Part shown: positions 52,680-61,619 of the stretch, piece after piece | How positions within the stretch are numbered: the first letter of the stretch is position 1 | How the letters are laid out: every line of letters starts with the position of its first letter | Source: Lutibacter oricola | GTDB lineage: Bacteria; Bacteroidota; Bacteroidia; Flavobacteriales; Flavobacteriaceae | NCBI RefSeq assembly: GCF_900106565.1 | Contig: NZ_FNNJ01000001.1 | Location: 620,001-684,000, forward strand | DNA length: 64,000 bases | Reading direction: 5' to 3' | Translations under genes and position numbers: made by a program | Notes under the pieces: generated by a model | What the model was told of the DNA's origin: nothing | Database searches by the model: none | What the model saw: only the letters and a program-made list of their open reading frames with translations

Positions 52680-54221
52680 ATGAATTTAAATTTACTACGA
52701 TTTATAGTTTTTGTGCTGATGGGGAGTCTTTTGGCTTGTTCAGAGCAAAAGGCTGCAAAGCAAAATAAGGAAGAACAAAAAGTAGCTCATTTTGAACCAA
52801 ATTTTGAGTCGTTGTCTAGGCATAAAGCAGCGCCAGAATGGTTTGCTGATGCAAAATTAGGAATGTATTTTCATTGGGGGCCGTATAGTGTTCCTGCTTA
52901 TGGAAGTGCTTGGTATCCTGCTAATATGTACATAAAAGGAAGTTCGGTAAATAAGTTTCACGAAGAAAAATTTGGGCCAATTGAAGAGTTTGGTTACGAA
53001 GATTTTATTCCTATGTTCACTGCAGAACATTTTGATGCTGAAGATTGGGCAGATTTATTTGAAATGACTGGAGCTAAATTTGCAGGGCCTGTTGCACAGC
53101 ACCACGATGGTTTTGCAATGTGGGATAGTGAAGTAAATCCTTGGAATGCTGCTGATATGGGGCCAAAACGTGACATTACAGGAGAGTTGTTTAAATCTCT
53201 TAAGAAACGTAATATAAAAACTTTAGCAACTTTTCATCACGCTCGAAATGGTCAACGTAACTCAAATAAACCTGAGTATTGGGGTAAAAATGGATTTCAA
53301 AGTCATTATCCTTACCACCCAGATTTACCAACTGCTACAACAGATCCAAAGCTTAGAAAGTTGTTTGGAAATTGGGAAAATATTGAAGACTTCAACCAGT
53401 ATTGGTTAGACCAAGTTGAAGAGGTTGTGGATAAATACAATCCGGATATGTTGTGGTATGATTCGTGGTTAAATATGATTCCTGAAGACAAGATAAATGA
53501 AATGTTGGCTTATCATTTCAATAGTGGTGTTAAAAATAATCAGGAAGTTGTAGTTTGTAGTAAACATCAAGATATTCCTTTAGAAATTGGAATTGATGAT
53601 TTAGAGCAAGGTGGGCGCAGAGATATTTACCCTTTGCCTTGGATGACAGATATTACTTTAAGTCAAAGTAGGTGGATGTATGTTGAAGGTCACCCGTACA
53701 AAGATGCTGCATTGGTAGTCCGTAATATGATTGATGTGTGGAGTAAAAACGGAACAGTATTACTTAATATTTCACCTAGAGCTGATGGAGTTATTAATAA
53801 AGAGCAACGCGATATTTTAAAAGAAATTGGAGCTTGGATGAAAATTCATGGTGAAGCTGTTTATGGTACACGTCCGTTTAAAGTATTTGGTTATGGAACG
53901 GCCAATGCAACAGATGCATCGCACGATGGTCAATCAGCAAAAGTTAAATATACTGCAAATGATGTTCGTTATACGGTTGCTAAAGACAAGAAATCTATGT
54001 ATGTTTTCTTTTTAGGAGTACCCAAAGCTGGAAAAACCATAAAAATGAGAGCAATTGGTGGTTTCCATAGAAATTTACCTCCTTCACCAATAAAAAATAT
54101 TAAGTTAATGGGAGCAGATATTGATATTGATTGGAAGCTTACACCGCAAACGTTGTTACTTAAAATGCCTGAAGTGGAGTATAATCAAATAGCTACTGTT
54201 TTAAAATTAGAATTGGAATAA
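52680..54221 (+). CDS. GH29 alpha-L-fucosidase-like lipoprotein
   Basis: A 513-aa lipoprotein (lipobox SLLAC, C20). GH29 landmarks: WFADAKLGMYFHWGPYSVPAYGSAWYPANMY, FAGPVAQHHDGFAMWDSEVNPWNA, GPKRDITGELFKSLKKRNIKTL, and nucleophile D261 in DMLWYDSWL; C-terminal KNGTVLLNISPRADGVI and a short beta-sandwich. In agar/porphyran loci GH29 members can act on L-galactose (or its sulfate-free form) as well as fucose. It is the last gene of block E, followed by a strong terminator. Confidence 0.9.
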   Translation: MNLNLLRFIVFVLMGSLLACSEQKAAKQNKEEQKVAHFEPNFESLSRHKAAPEWFADAKLGMYFHWGPYSVPAYGSAWYPANMYIKGSSVNKFHEEKFGPIEEFGYEDFIPMFTAEHFDAEDWADLFEMTGAKFAGPVAQHHDGFAMWDSEVNPWNAADMGPKRDITGELFKSLKKRNIKTLATFHHARNGQRNSNKPEYWGKNGFQSHYPYHPDLPTATTDPKLRKLFGNWENIEDFNQYWLDQVEEVVDKYNPDMLWYDSWLNMIPEDKINEMLAYHFNSGVKNNQEVVVCSKHQDIPLEIGIDDLEQGGRRDIYPLPWMTDITLSQSRWMYVEGHPYKDAALVVRNMIDVWSKNGTVLLNISPRADGVINKEQRDILKEIGAWMKIHGEAVYGTRPFKVFGYGTANATDASHDGQSAKVKYTANDVRYTVAKDKKSMYVFFLGVPKAGKTIKMRAIGGFHRNLPPSPIKNIKLMGADIDIDWKLTPQTLLLKMPEVEYNQIATVLKLELE

Positions 54222-54243
54222 ATATTCATAATTTATAATAATA

Positions 54244-54278
54244 AAAAGGGTTATTAAACATTGTTTAATAACCCTTTT
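54244..54278. terminator. Terminator after block E
   Basis: AAAAGGGTTATTAAACA (54244-54260) and TGTTTAATAACCCTTTT (54262-54278) are exact complements. The inner bases probably form the loop. A T-rich tail follows. It lies 22 bp after the GH29 stop and may also serve the convergent TPR regulator. Confidence 0.85.
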
Positions 54279-54292
54279 ATTTTGTTGAATCA

Positions 54293-54370
54293 GTTATTCT
54301 GAATTTGTTTCAAAATCTCATTAGATTAATACTCAATTATTATATGAACCCGAAATAAATTGAGGTAAAC
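54293..54370. repeat. Intergenic palindromic repeat, degraded copy 2
   Basis: The left part reads TTCTGAATTTGTTTCAAAAT then CTCAT, matching CCCTGAACTTGTTTCAGGGTCTCAT of the copy at 35142-35226 with several changes. The right part GAACCCGAAATAAATTGAGG matches GAGATGCTGAAATAAATTCAG. The hairpin pairing is mostly lost. Confidence 0.5.
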
Positions 54371-54397
54371 TGAAGTGTAGTATTTGAAAATTTAATA

Positions 54398-56053
54398 TTA
54401 TAAGTTAGTAATGTAGTCTTCTAAGCTGTCTGAGCGCTCAAGACCAAGTTTTTTACGAATTCTAGACCTAGAAATATTTACACTATGAGGTTCAATATTT
54501 AAAATTCGAGCCATTTCTTTTGTGCTAAATTTTAGCTTTATTAAAGCACTATGTTTTTGCTCAGTTACAGTTAAGTTTGGGTGTTTTAATTTTAATCGGT
54601 TATAAAAATCTGAGTTTACTTCAGTAAATCTAAGGTTAAATTCATCCCATAAATCTTTTGCGCCTTTTTTATATTTTGAATTTAACGATTTATAAGATGA
54701 AGGAGATTTCTCTTTCAAAATTCTTAGAAGCTCATCAATAGCACTATCTTTATCTATTAATTGCAGAGCATACGATGTGAGTTCTTTACTTTTTAGTTTT
54801 ATAGCTTCTTCGCCTTTTTCTTTTTCTTGTTTCGATTTTAATTCCGTTTCAGCTTTGTCAATTAACGACTTTTTAAGTTTTAAACGTATTCTAGAAACCC
54901 AGAATAGTATTATTCCTAAAATTAGGACGAAACCTAAAATAATTTTTAATCGAAGCTGTGTTTCCTTACTTTCTTTAATAACAAGATTTTGTTCGTTTAA
55001 CAGGTTTTCTTTTTCAAGTAAAGATTCTAAATGAGTGTTTTTAATTTCAATTAATTCACTAAAAGCATTGTTTTTATGTTTCATAATGCTATCAGTAATC
55101 GAGTTTTTTCTTATCAAATAGTTATAGGCCTTTTTAGTTTTATTTTTTTTGATATAGGCTTTAGATAATCTAGATAATACATAAGATGTGTTGGCTTTGG
55201 TTAAGTTTAAGCTATCCATTAAGTTTAAACTTTGCTCGAAATAATATATGGAGCTATCTAGTTGTTTGTCGGCACTTTTAAGTTCTCCTAGATATTGATA
55301 TATACGTATTTTTTTACCTAATTCATTTTGTTTAACCTTAGCCTTAGAGTTGTAAAGTAACTCATATGCTTTTTTAAGGTTTCCACTTTCAATCATTAAA
55401 AAGCTTCTTTCTAATTCAATATTTGAAAGTATATAACTATTGTTTTTGACAAGTTTTTCCGTAACAACACAAGAATCTAAATACCTTTGTGCTTTTCTAA
55501 AATTTCCAGACTTTCGTTGTCGAATTGCTAGATTTAAGTAGTTTGAATTTAATTGTTGAGCGTTTTGATCATTTTCAAACATTATTTCTTTTGAAAAATG
55601 TAAAGCTCGTTCTAAATGGTAAAGAGATTCTTCTCCTTTATTGAAGGTGTCATAAAGAGCAGAAAGTTTTCGGTGAATAGTTGCTTTGTTTGAACTTTTG
55701 TTTGTTTGTTTTACAAAATACAAAGCTTCCCATAAATGATCAAATGCTTGGCCTAGTTTACCACTAGACTTTTTTATGTCGGACATGTTTGTTAAACATT
55801 GAAAAATCTTTTTTTGATTGCCAATTTTTTTAAAAAAATGGAGGCTTGATTTTAATTCTCTGTATGATTTCCATGGAAATTGTTTACTTTGTTTTATTGC
55901 GACAGATACTTTGTTTGTATAATAATTTATGGAGTCTGATTTTATTTTATTTTCTTTTTTTTGAGCCTCTATAGAGTTTGAAAATAGAAAAAGAGTAAAA
56001 AATATTACTAGTATTTGTTTGATATTCAATGTTTGTTGGGTTTTGTAATTCAA
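54398..56053 (-). CDS. TPR - TM - LuxR-type HTH membrane regulator
   Basis: A 551-aa protein with an export signal (ILVIFFTLFLFSNSIEAQ), periplasmic TPR-like repeats (about 60-310: AFDHLWEALYFV, SLYHLERALHF, SIYYFEQSLNLMDSL), one TM at about 370-390 (IILGFVLILGIILFWV), a cytoplasmic coiled coil rich in Lys/Glu, and a C-terminal LuxR/GerE-like HTH (LTVTEQKHSALIKLKFSTKEMARILNIEPHSVNISRSRIRKKLGL). This layout recurs among Bacteroidota sensor-regulators. It is divergent from block F (GH117) and is its likely regulator. Confidence 0.85.
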   Translation of the reverse strand: MNYKTQQTLNIKQILVIFFTLFLFSNSIEAQKKENKIKSDSINYYTNKVSVAIKQSKQFPWKSYRELKSSLHFFKKIGNQKKIFQCLTNMSDIKKSSGKLGQAFDHLWEALYFVKQTNKSSNKATIHRKLSALYDTFNKGEESLYHLERALHFSKEIMFENDQNAQQLNSNYLNLAIRQRKSGNFRKAQRYLDSCVVTEKLVKNNSYILSNIELERSFLMIESGNLKKAYELLYNSKAKVKQNELGKKIRIYQYLGELKSADKQLDSSIYYFEQSLNLMDSLNLTKANTSYVLSRLSKAYIKKNKTKKAYNYLIRKNSITDSIMKHKNNAFSELIEIKNTHLESLLEKENLLNEQNLVIKESKETQLRLKIILGFVLILGIILFWVSRIRLKLKKSLIDKAETELKSKQEKEKGEEAIKLKSKELTSYALQLIDKDSAIDELLRILKEKSPSSYKSLNSKYKKGAKDLWDEFNLRFTEVNSDFYNRLKLKHPNLTVTEQKHSALIKLKFSTKEMARILNIEPHSVNISRSRIRKKLGLERSDSLEDYITNL

Positions 56054-56521
56054 AAATTAGTTGCCAATTGTGAATTAGATTTAAAAAATTAAAATTACGA
56101 AAAAAATGTGATTGTATAATGTTTGTGTACTTGTAATTTTCTGTGTTTGATTTTTTATTAAGTACTTTTGATGCGATTGGTTAAAAATAATAGTTTGGTT
56201 TAGTAAATAACCTTTGGTCTATCTTTTCTTTAAAGTTTTGGCTGAAGGTTATTTAATTTAGTAACCAAATTATAACTCAATTTGTTGCTTTTTAGAGAAA
56301 CACACAATTGTTAGTTTTTGTGAATTAAAAGTTCTTAAATTTTGAAGGTTTATTAAAGTTATGTCTAGTTGTAATTCTTTTAAAAATATTTTGCATCATA
56401 TAATATCTAGGTGTATTTTTTTGTCAAAAAAATGTTAATCGTTAGCTTTGAGAGAATAAAATAGATAACTTAAATTTAAAGTAGTTTTTAATTCTAATAA
56501 ATCAAATTTCAATATTAAATT
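56054..56521. promoter_or_regulatory. 468-bp divergent promoter region between the TPR regulator and the GH117 block
   Basis: There is no gene on either strand. It contains an imperfect long inverted repeat: 56194-56214 (starts TTTGGTTTAGTAAATAACCTT) against 56245-56269 (AAGGTTATTTAATTTAGTAACCAAA), about 30 bp apart, centred in the region. It is a good candidate for the binding site of the divergently encoded regulator. Core promoter elements could not be placed with confidence. Confidence 0.5.
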
Positions 56522-57811
56522 ATGTATAGTAATATGTTTAATCTCAAGCAAGTTTTAATAATTGTTCTGGTAGCTTCACTGTTTTCTTGTAAAACAGAAG
56601 TTAAAGATGAAAAACCAGAAAAGAAAACATTAACTTCATTTCCTCAAAAACTTCCAGAAGAAAAACCTGATATGGAATTGAGTGCAGCATTAAACAGATT
56701 GTACGATGCGTATCCAGCTCCAAAACCTCAAGATAATGAGTTGTTTTCTCAATTTAAATACACTGAATTAAAAGGTTTTGATTATAACAATCACGATGGT
56801 ACAATTTCAAGAAGAGATCCTTCAAAAGTGATTTTTGAAAATGGGAAGTATTATGTTTGGTATACCTACAGAAATACGCCAACACCACCACGCGGAGCAG
56901 ATAAATGTACAGATGTAATTCCATCATCAGATTGGGATTTAGCAGAAATTTGGTACGCAACTAGTGAAGACGGATTTACTTGGGAAGAGCAAGGTGTTGC
57001 AATTAAAAGGCCTGAAAAACCAATAGTTGGTTGGAGAGCAGTTACTACTACTGATATTTTAAAGTGGAAAGGTAAATATTATTTATACTATCAGGGATTT
57101 ATGGAAGCTAGCGGAAAGCGTGGAGACGATTGTCCTGTTGCTGTTTCATATGCAGATTCACCAGATGGACCTTGGACACCTTATAATAAAATTGTAATTC
57201 CAAATGGGCCAGAAGGAGCTTGGGATCAATTCTCAATTCACGATCCATATCCACTAGTACATAATGGAAAGATTTATTTATACTATAAATCAGATTTTGG
57301 TCAAAAAGGAGATTGGATTCGTATGCAAGGCTTAGCAACAGCCGATAATCCGTTGGGACCATTTACAAAACACCCTTTAAACCCTGTAATAAATTCAGGT
57401 CACGAAACTTCATTGTTTCCTTTTAAAACAGGAATTGCAGCATTAGTTTATAAAGATGGTAATGAGCATAATACAGTGCAATATGCTGAAGATGGAGTTA
57501 ATTTTGAAATAGCTGCTATTTCTGAACTAATGCCTTATGCTGCCGCACCATTTGTACCTGATGCATTTACAGATACTAAAGATGGTAGAGGAATAACTTG
57601 GGGGTTATCTCACTTTATTAATCTTGGAGGTAAAGGTCAGTTTCACTCAATGTTAGCTCGTTTTGATTGTGATTTAAGTAGAGATGTTAATGATCCTATT
57701 ATGAAAGAACCAAGAGTAATGTATGGTCCTGATTTCTATTTCAAACAAAATTTAACAGCTAAACAAAAAAAGAAAATAAACGATCAAACTGAAAAATTAA
57801 GAATTAAATAA
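56522..57811 (+). CDS. GH117 alpha-1,3-(3,6-anhydro)-L-galactosidase-like lipoprotein (copy 2)
   Basis: A 429-aa lipoprotein (lipobox LFSC, C23). SxAxxR occurs as S54-A-A-L-N-R59, and the propeller has GTISRRD99-PSKVIFENGKYYVWYTYRN, SEDGFTWEEQGVAIKRP, WDQFSIHDPYPLVHNGKIYLYYKSD, INSGHETSLFPF and GRGITWGLSHFI. It is clearly paralogous to 48856-50157, but in a different transcription unit beside two sulfatases. A second in-frame ATG at residue 5 is an alternative start. It probably removes terminal 3,6-anhydro-L-galactose in the periplasm. Confidence 0.9.
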   Translation: MYSNMFNLKQVLIIVLVASLFSCKTEVKDEKPEKKTLTSFPQKLPEEKPDMELSAALNRLYDAYPAPKPQDNELFSQFKYTELKGFDYNNHDGTISRRDPSKVIFENGKYYVWYTYRNTPTPPRGADKCTDVIPSSDWDLAEIWYATSEDGFTWEEQGVAIKRPEKPIVGWRAVTTTDILKWKGKYYLYYQGFMEASGKRGDDCPVAVSYADSPDGPWTPYNKIVIPNGPEGAWDQFSIHDPYPLVHNGKIYLYYKSDFGQKGDWIRMQGLATADNPLGPFTKHPLNPVINSGHETSLFPFKTGIAALVYKDGNEHNTVQYAEDGVNFEIAAISELMPYAAAPFVPDAFTDTKDGRGITWGLSHFINLGGKGQFHSMLARFDCDLSRDVNDPIMKEPRVMYGPDFYFKQNLTAKQKKKINDQTEKLRIK

Positions 57812-57823
57812 TTTCAACATAAA

Positions 57824-59608
57824 ATGAAAAAATATCTTATTGCTGCTTGTGTGATTTTTATTCAGGTTTTAACTGTTCAAGCCCAATTAATTAATAAATC
57901 GCAACCAAACGTAATAATTATTTTAACAGATGATCAGGGTGTTGGAGATCTTGGATGTCAAGGAAATCCTTGGATTAAAACACCAAATATCGATTCGTTT
58001 TATAAAGAATCTGTTCGGTTAACAGATTTTCATGTAAGTCCGTTGTGTGCACCAACTCGTAGTGCAATTATAACAGGTAAATATCCAATAAATAATGGTG
58101 TTTGGGCTACCTATAAGGGTAGAGATGCATTGAGTGAAGGAACACAAACTATGGCAAGCGTTTTTAAACAAAGTGGTTATAAAACGGCTATGTTTGGAAA
58201 ATGGCATTTAGGTGATAATTATCCAGTTAGACCAACAGATGTTGGTTTTGATGAGGTGGTTCAGCATAAAGCAGGTGGAGTTGGTGAATTGTCTGATTAT
58301 TGGGGGAATAGTTATTTTAATGATGTGTATTTTGTAAATAATGAACCAAAACAATTTAATGGCTATTGTACCGATGTTTGGTTTGAAGAAGCAATTAAGT
58401 TTATTAAAAAATCAAAAGAAAAACCATTCTTTATTTACTTATCAACAAATGCGCCGCATAGCCCTTTAATTGTTGCTGAAAAATATGCTGAACCGTATAG
58501 AAAATTAGAAAGTAAAAATATACCAAGTGCTAATTTTTACGGAATGATAGCTAACATAGATGAGAATTTTGGAAAGTTCGATGCATTTTTGAAAAAAGAA
58601 GGGCTGGCGGATAATACCATTTTAATTTTTATGACAGATAATGGTTCAGGAAATGGAGTTAGCAAAGATGGTAAATTAGGTTATAATAAAGGCTTTAGAG
58701 GCAAAAAAGGTACTAAAACTGAAGGAGGACATAGAGTACCATTTTTTATTAGATGGCCAAACGGAAAAATTGAAGGTGGTAAAGATATTAGTGAGTTGAC
58801 TGCTCACGTAGATATGTTGCCAACATTAGCAAATTTATGTAATATTCAATTGGATAAATCTTCAAAAATGGACGGGATTAATCTTTCTTCATTGTTAAAA
58901 AATGAGAGTGTTAAACTTCAAGATAGAACCGTGTTTGTGCATCATCGCCAAGATTGGAGACCACCAAAAGATATTGATAAAACAGCTTTGTTAAACCAAA
59001 AATGGAGATTGGTAAATGGAAATCAGTTGTATAATATTGAAGACGATCTTTATCAAAAAAATAATTTAGCATCAGAATATCCTGAAGTTGTAAAATTATT
59101 TTTGAAGAATAACAAAAGCTTCCTTCAAAAATCAAAATTAAATACAGCATATAATGAACTTCCTGTGGCTATTTTAGGGAGTTCAAATCAAAAGGAAATT
59201 ACCTTAACCATTCAACATGCTATTGGAGATAGTGCTGGAATTTGGAAAGCAGAGCAAGTTTCTGAAGGTTTTAAAAGTAAGAATAATACGCATGCTTTAA
59301 AAATTGAGAAGGCTGGTTTGTATAAAATTTCTTGCAGAAGATGGCCAAAAGAATGTGCTGGGCCAATTTTAGGGGTTCCTTTGAAAAATCCAAAAGGAGG
59401 AATGTATAATTATAAGCAAATAAAACCTAAAAAAGTACGTATTCAAATAGCTAATCAATTATTAGAAAAAGAAATTTTTGAAGATGACGAGGAGGTGTTT
59501 TTTAATGTGAATTTAGAAAAAGGAAAAACATTATTAGTTACCGATTTTATTGAAGGCAAAGAAAAATACGGTGTGTATTATACATACATTTCACTAAAGG
59601 AAAACTAA
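57824..59608 (+). CDS. S1 formylglycine sulfatase with extra C-terminal beta domain
   Basis: A 594-aa exported protein (signal ending TVQAQ). Signature C75-A-P-T-R79-SAIITGKYP, with LTDDQGVGDLGCQG, GKWHLGDNYPVRP, STNAPHSPLIV, MTDNGSGNG and EGGHRVPFFIRWPNG. After the sulfatase core, about 145 further residues (from about 450) form a beta-rich domain (EITLTIQHAIGDSAGIWKAE, AGLYKISCRRWPKECAGP, VFFNVNLEKGKTLLVTDF) of unknown role, perhaps glycan binding. Arylsulfatase-B-like. It follows GH117 copy 2 by 12 bp. Confidence 0.9.
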   Translation: MKKYLIAACVIFIQVLTVQAQLINKSQPNVIIILTDDQGVGDLGCQGNPWIKTPNIDSFYKESVRLTDFHVSPLCAPTRSAIITGKYPINNGVWATYKGRDALSEGTQTMASVFKQSGYKTAMFGKWHLGDNYPVRPTDVGFDEVVQHKAGGVGELSDYWGNSYFNDVYFVNNEPKQFNGYCTDVWFEEAIKFIKKSKEKPFFIYLSTNAPHSPLIVAEKYAEPYRKLESKNIPSANFYGMIANIDENFGKFDAFLKKEGLADNTILIFMTDNGSGNGVSKDGKLGYNKGFRGKKGTKTEGGHRVPFFIRWPNGKIEGGKDISELTAHVDMLPTLANLCNIQLDKSSKMDGINLSSLLKNESVKLQDRTVFVHHRQDWRPPKDIDKTALLNQKWRLVNGNQLYNIEDDLYQKNNLASEYPEVVKLFLKNNKSFLQKSKLNTAYNELPVAILGSSNQKEITLTIQHAIGDSAGIWKAEQVSEGFKSKNNTHALKIEKAGLYKISCRRWPKECAGPILGVPLKNPKGGMYNYKQIKPKKVRIQIANQLLEKEIFEDDEEVFFNVNLEKGKTLLVTDFIEGKEKYGVYYTYISLKEN

Positions 59609-59622
59609 AAAAATATTGAAGG

Positions 59623-61470
59623 ATGAGAATTAATAATCTAAAGTATGCAATTTTAATTTTAATAAGTTTACTAGATGTTAAAAATTCAAATGGGCAATCT
59701 AAGCCTAATATTCTTTGGATAATAACTGATGATCATAGACCAGATTCGATAGAGTATTTTAATGAAGTAACAACAGGGAAAAAGGAAAGTAGTTTAGGGT
59801 ATGTTTCTTCGCCAAATATTAATAAAATGGCAAAAGAAGGTACAATGTTTACCAATGCTTTTTGTAATTCGCCAATGTGTACGCCTTCTCGAAGCTCTAT
59901 GCAATCGGGTAGATATCCTTTTCGTAGTGGACATTATAAATTTAAATCCAATCAAACCGCAGAACATACACGCCCAACAGTTTCTCAAACGTTAAGAGAA
60001 AATGGCTACGGAACAGCAGTTTTTGGAAAAACGGGTTGGGGAATTCAAAATAAAGGTGGAGACAAAGCTTTTTACGACCATACAATTCAATTTGGACGAG
60101 ATTTACTAAGACAAGGATTTGGAGATATTTATACAAGTGGAGGAAAATATGAATTTCCAGATGGAATTTTTGAAGTGGTGTATTCAGACGAAACAGTTAT
60201 TTACCCAGACGGAAAAACAGTAAGTTATAGAAAACAACAGCGTGATGGTGAAATATTAAAAAAAGATAAAGTACTTAAAACGAAAATTGATGAAGAATTC
60301 GATATTTTAAGAGTTTACACGCGCCCTAATCAAGGTTTGATTATTGGAGGTGTAAACCCACAACCAATAGGAAAAACATTAGATAGCTATGTTTTACAAG
60401 AGTTTGAAAACTACCTTAAAAATCAAGATAAAAGGTTTAAAACCTTGGCAGGAAAAGAAATTGATGGTGCCAGTTCTACAAAACCTTTAATGGTTAATAT
60501 TGGTTATACTTGGCCGCATACACCAGTGCTTCCTCCTAAAAAGTTTAGAGATAAATTCAAAAATAAAAAATACAATATACCTGAATTTTCTACCGATGAA
60601 CTTTCAAATTTTCCACCACAATTGGTAACACTTTATAATGAATGTAAAGCGGACCAATTAACGGATGAAGAAAAGTTACAAGCAATTCAAGATTATTATG
60701 CTTTTTGCGCTTATGGTGATGCTTTAATTGGAGAATCTGTCGAAGCCTTTAAAAAGTATTGTAAAAAGAATAAGCAAGAATATATAATCATTTTTACCAT
60801 AGGAGACCACGGATGGCATTTAGGTGAACAAGGAATAATGGCAAAATTTGGACCTTGGAAACAATCAGTTCATAACGCAGCAATTGTAGTTTCTTCAGAT
60901 AAAAATAAATTTCCTGCAGGTAAAGTTGTAGATAATATAGTTGAATTTGTTGACTTTGCACCAACAATGCTTACTTCCGCAGGAATTAATATAAATGAAG
61001 AGAAATACAATTATTTGGACGGTTATAATTTGGCTGAAGTTATTTCAAAACCTGAAGAAACTAATAGAGAATATGCAATTGGTGAAGTAAACGTTGTATG
61101 TGGTCATAGAGCATTTATGAGAACTAAAGATTTTGGTTTTTCTATGAGAACTCGTGATCGTTGGGATGTGGCAAATTCAACTAATTTAAATAAGGATATT
61201 CAATGGGCTTTAACTTGTGAAAGACTAAAAGCAGATATGGCTTTATACGATTTACGAGTTGATCCATTAGAAAAACACAATTTGGCTAATGATAAAAAAT
61301 ATTTAGCCTTGGCAGACTGGTTTAGAAATAAATTAGGATCTATTGTTTTGGGTGATGGAAGAGCAGAAGTAGATTGGATTAAACCTAATAGTTATTCAAT
61401 AAGTAATTTTGCTGGAGGTGCCGATGATAAAAAATTATCGATACCTAAAAACATAATTCCTGAAATTTAG
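59623..61470 (+). CDS. S1 formylglycine sulfatase, iduronate-sulfatase-like
   Basis: A 615-aa exported protein (signal ending NSNGQ). Signature C86-T-P-S-R90-SSMQSGRYPFRSG; ITDDHRPDSIEYF, VFGKTGWGIQNKGG, NIGYTWPHTPVLPPKKFRDKF, TIGDHGWHLGEQGIMAKFGPWKQS and EFVDFAPTMLTSAG place it near the iduronate-2-sulfatase-like branch. Longer than most because of an insertion at about residues 150-260 (FPDGIFEVVYSDETVIYPDGK...). It is the last gene of block F, 15 bp after the previous sulfatase. Confidence 0.88.
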   Translation: MRINNLKYAILILISLLDVKNSNGQSKPNILWIITDDHRPDSIEYFNEVTTGKKESSLGYVSSPNINKMAKEGTMFTNAFCNSPMCTPSRSSMQSGRYPFRSGHYKFKSNQTAEHTRPTVSQTLRENGYGTAVFGKTGWGIQNKGGDKAFYDHTIQFGRDLLRQGFGDIYTSGGKYEFPDGIFEVVYSDETVIYPDGKTVSYRKQQRDGEILKKDKVLKTKIDEEFDILRVYTRPNQGLIIGGVNPQPIGKTLDSYVLQEFENYLKNQDKRFKTLAGKEIDGASSTKPLMVNIGYTWPHTPVLPPKKFRDKFKNKKYNIPEFSTDELSNFPPQLVTLYNECKADQLTDEEKLQAIQDYYAFCAYGDALIGESVEAFKKYCKKNKQEYIIIFTIGDHGWHLGEQGIMAKFGPWKQSVHNAAIVVSSDKNKFPAGKVVDNIVEFVDFAPTMLTSAGININEEKYNYLDGYNLAEVISKPEETNREYAIGEVNVVCGHRAFMRTKDFGFSMRTRDRWDVANSTNLNKDIQWALTCERLKADMALYDLRVDPLEKHNLANDKKYLALADWFRNKLGSIVLGDGRAEVDWIKPNSYSISNFAGGADDKKLSIPKNIIPEI

Positions 61471-61619
61471 CCTATTTAATTTAGGTCATATAAGTTATTT
61501 TCAAAATCATTTGTATTATGTTGTAGCTACAAGATATTTTATATTTGAAGTATATTTTAATTTGATGGAAAAGAGTTATTTTTATCAATTCAATAAAACA
61601 AATTACAGATTGTAATTAA

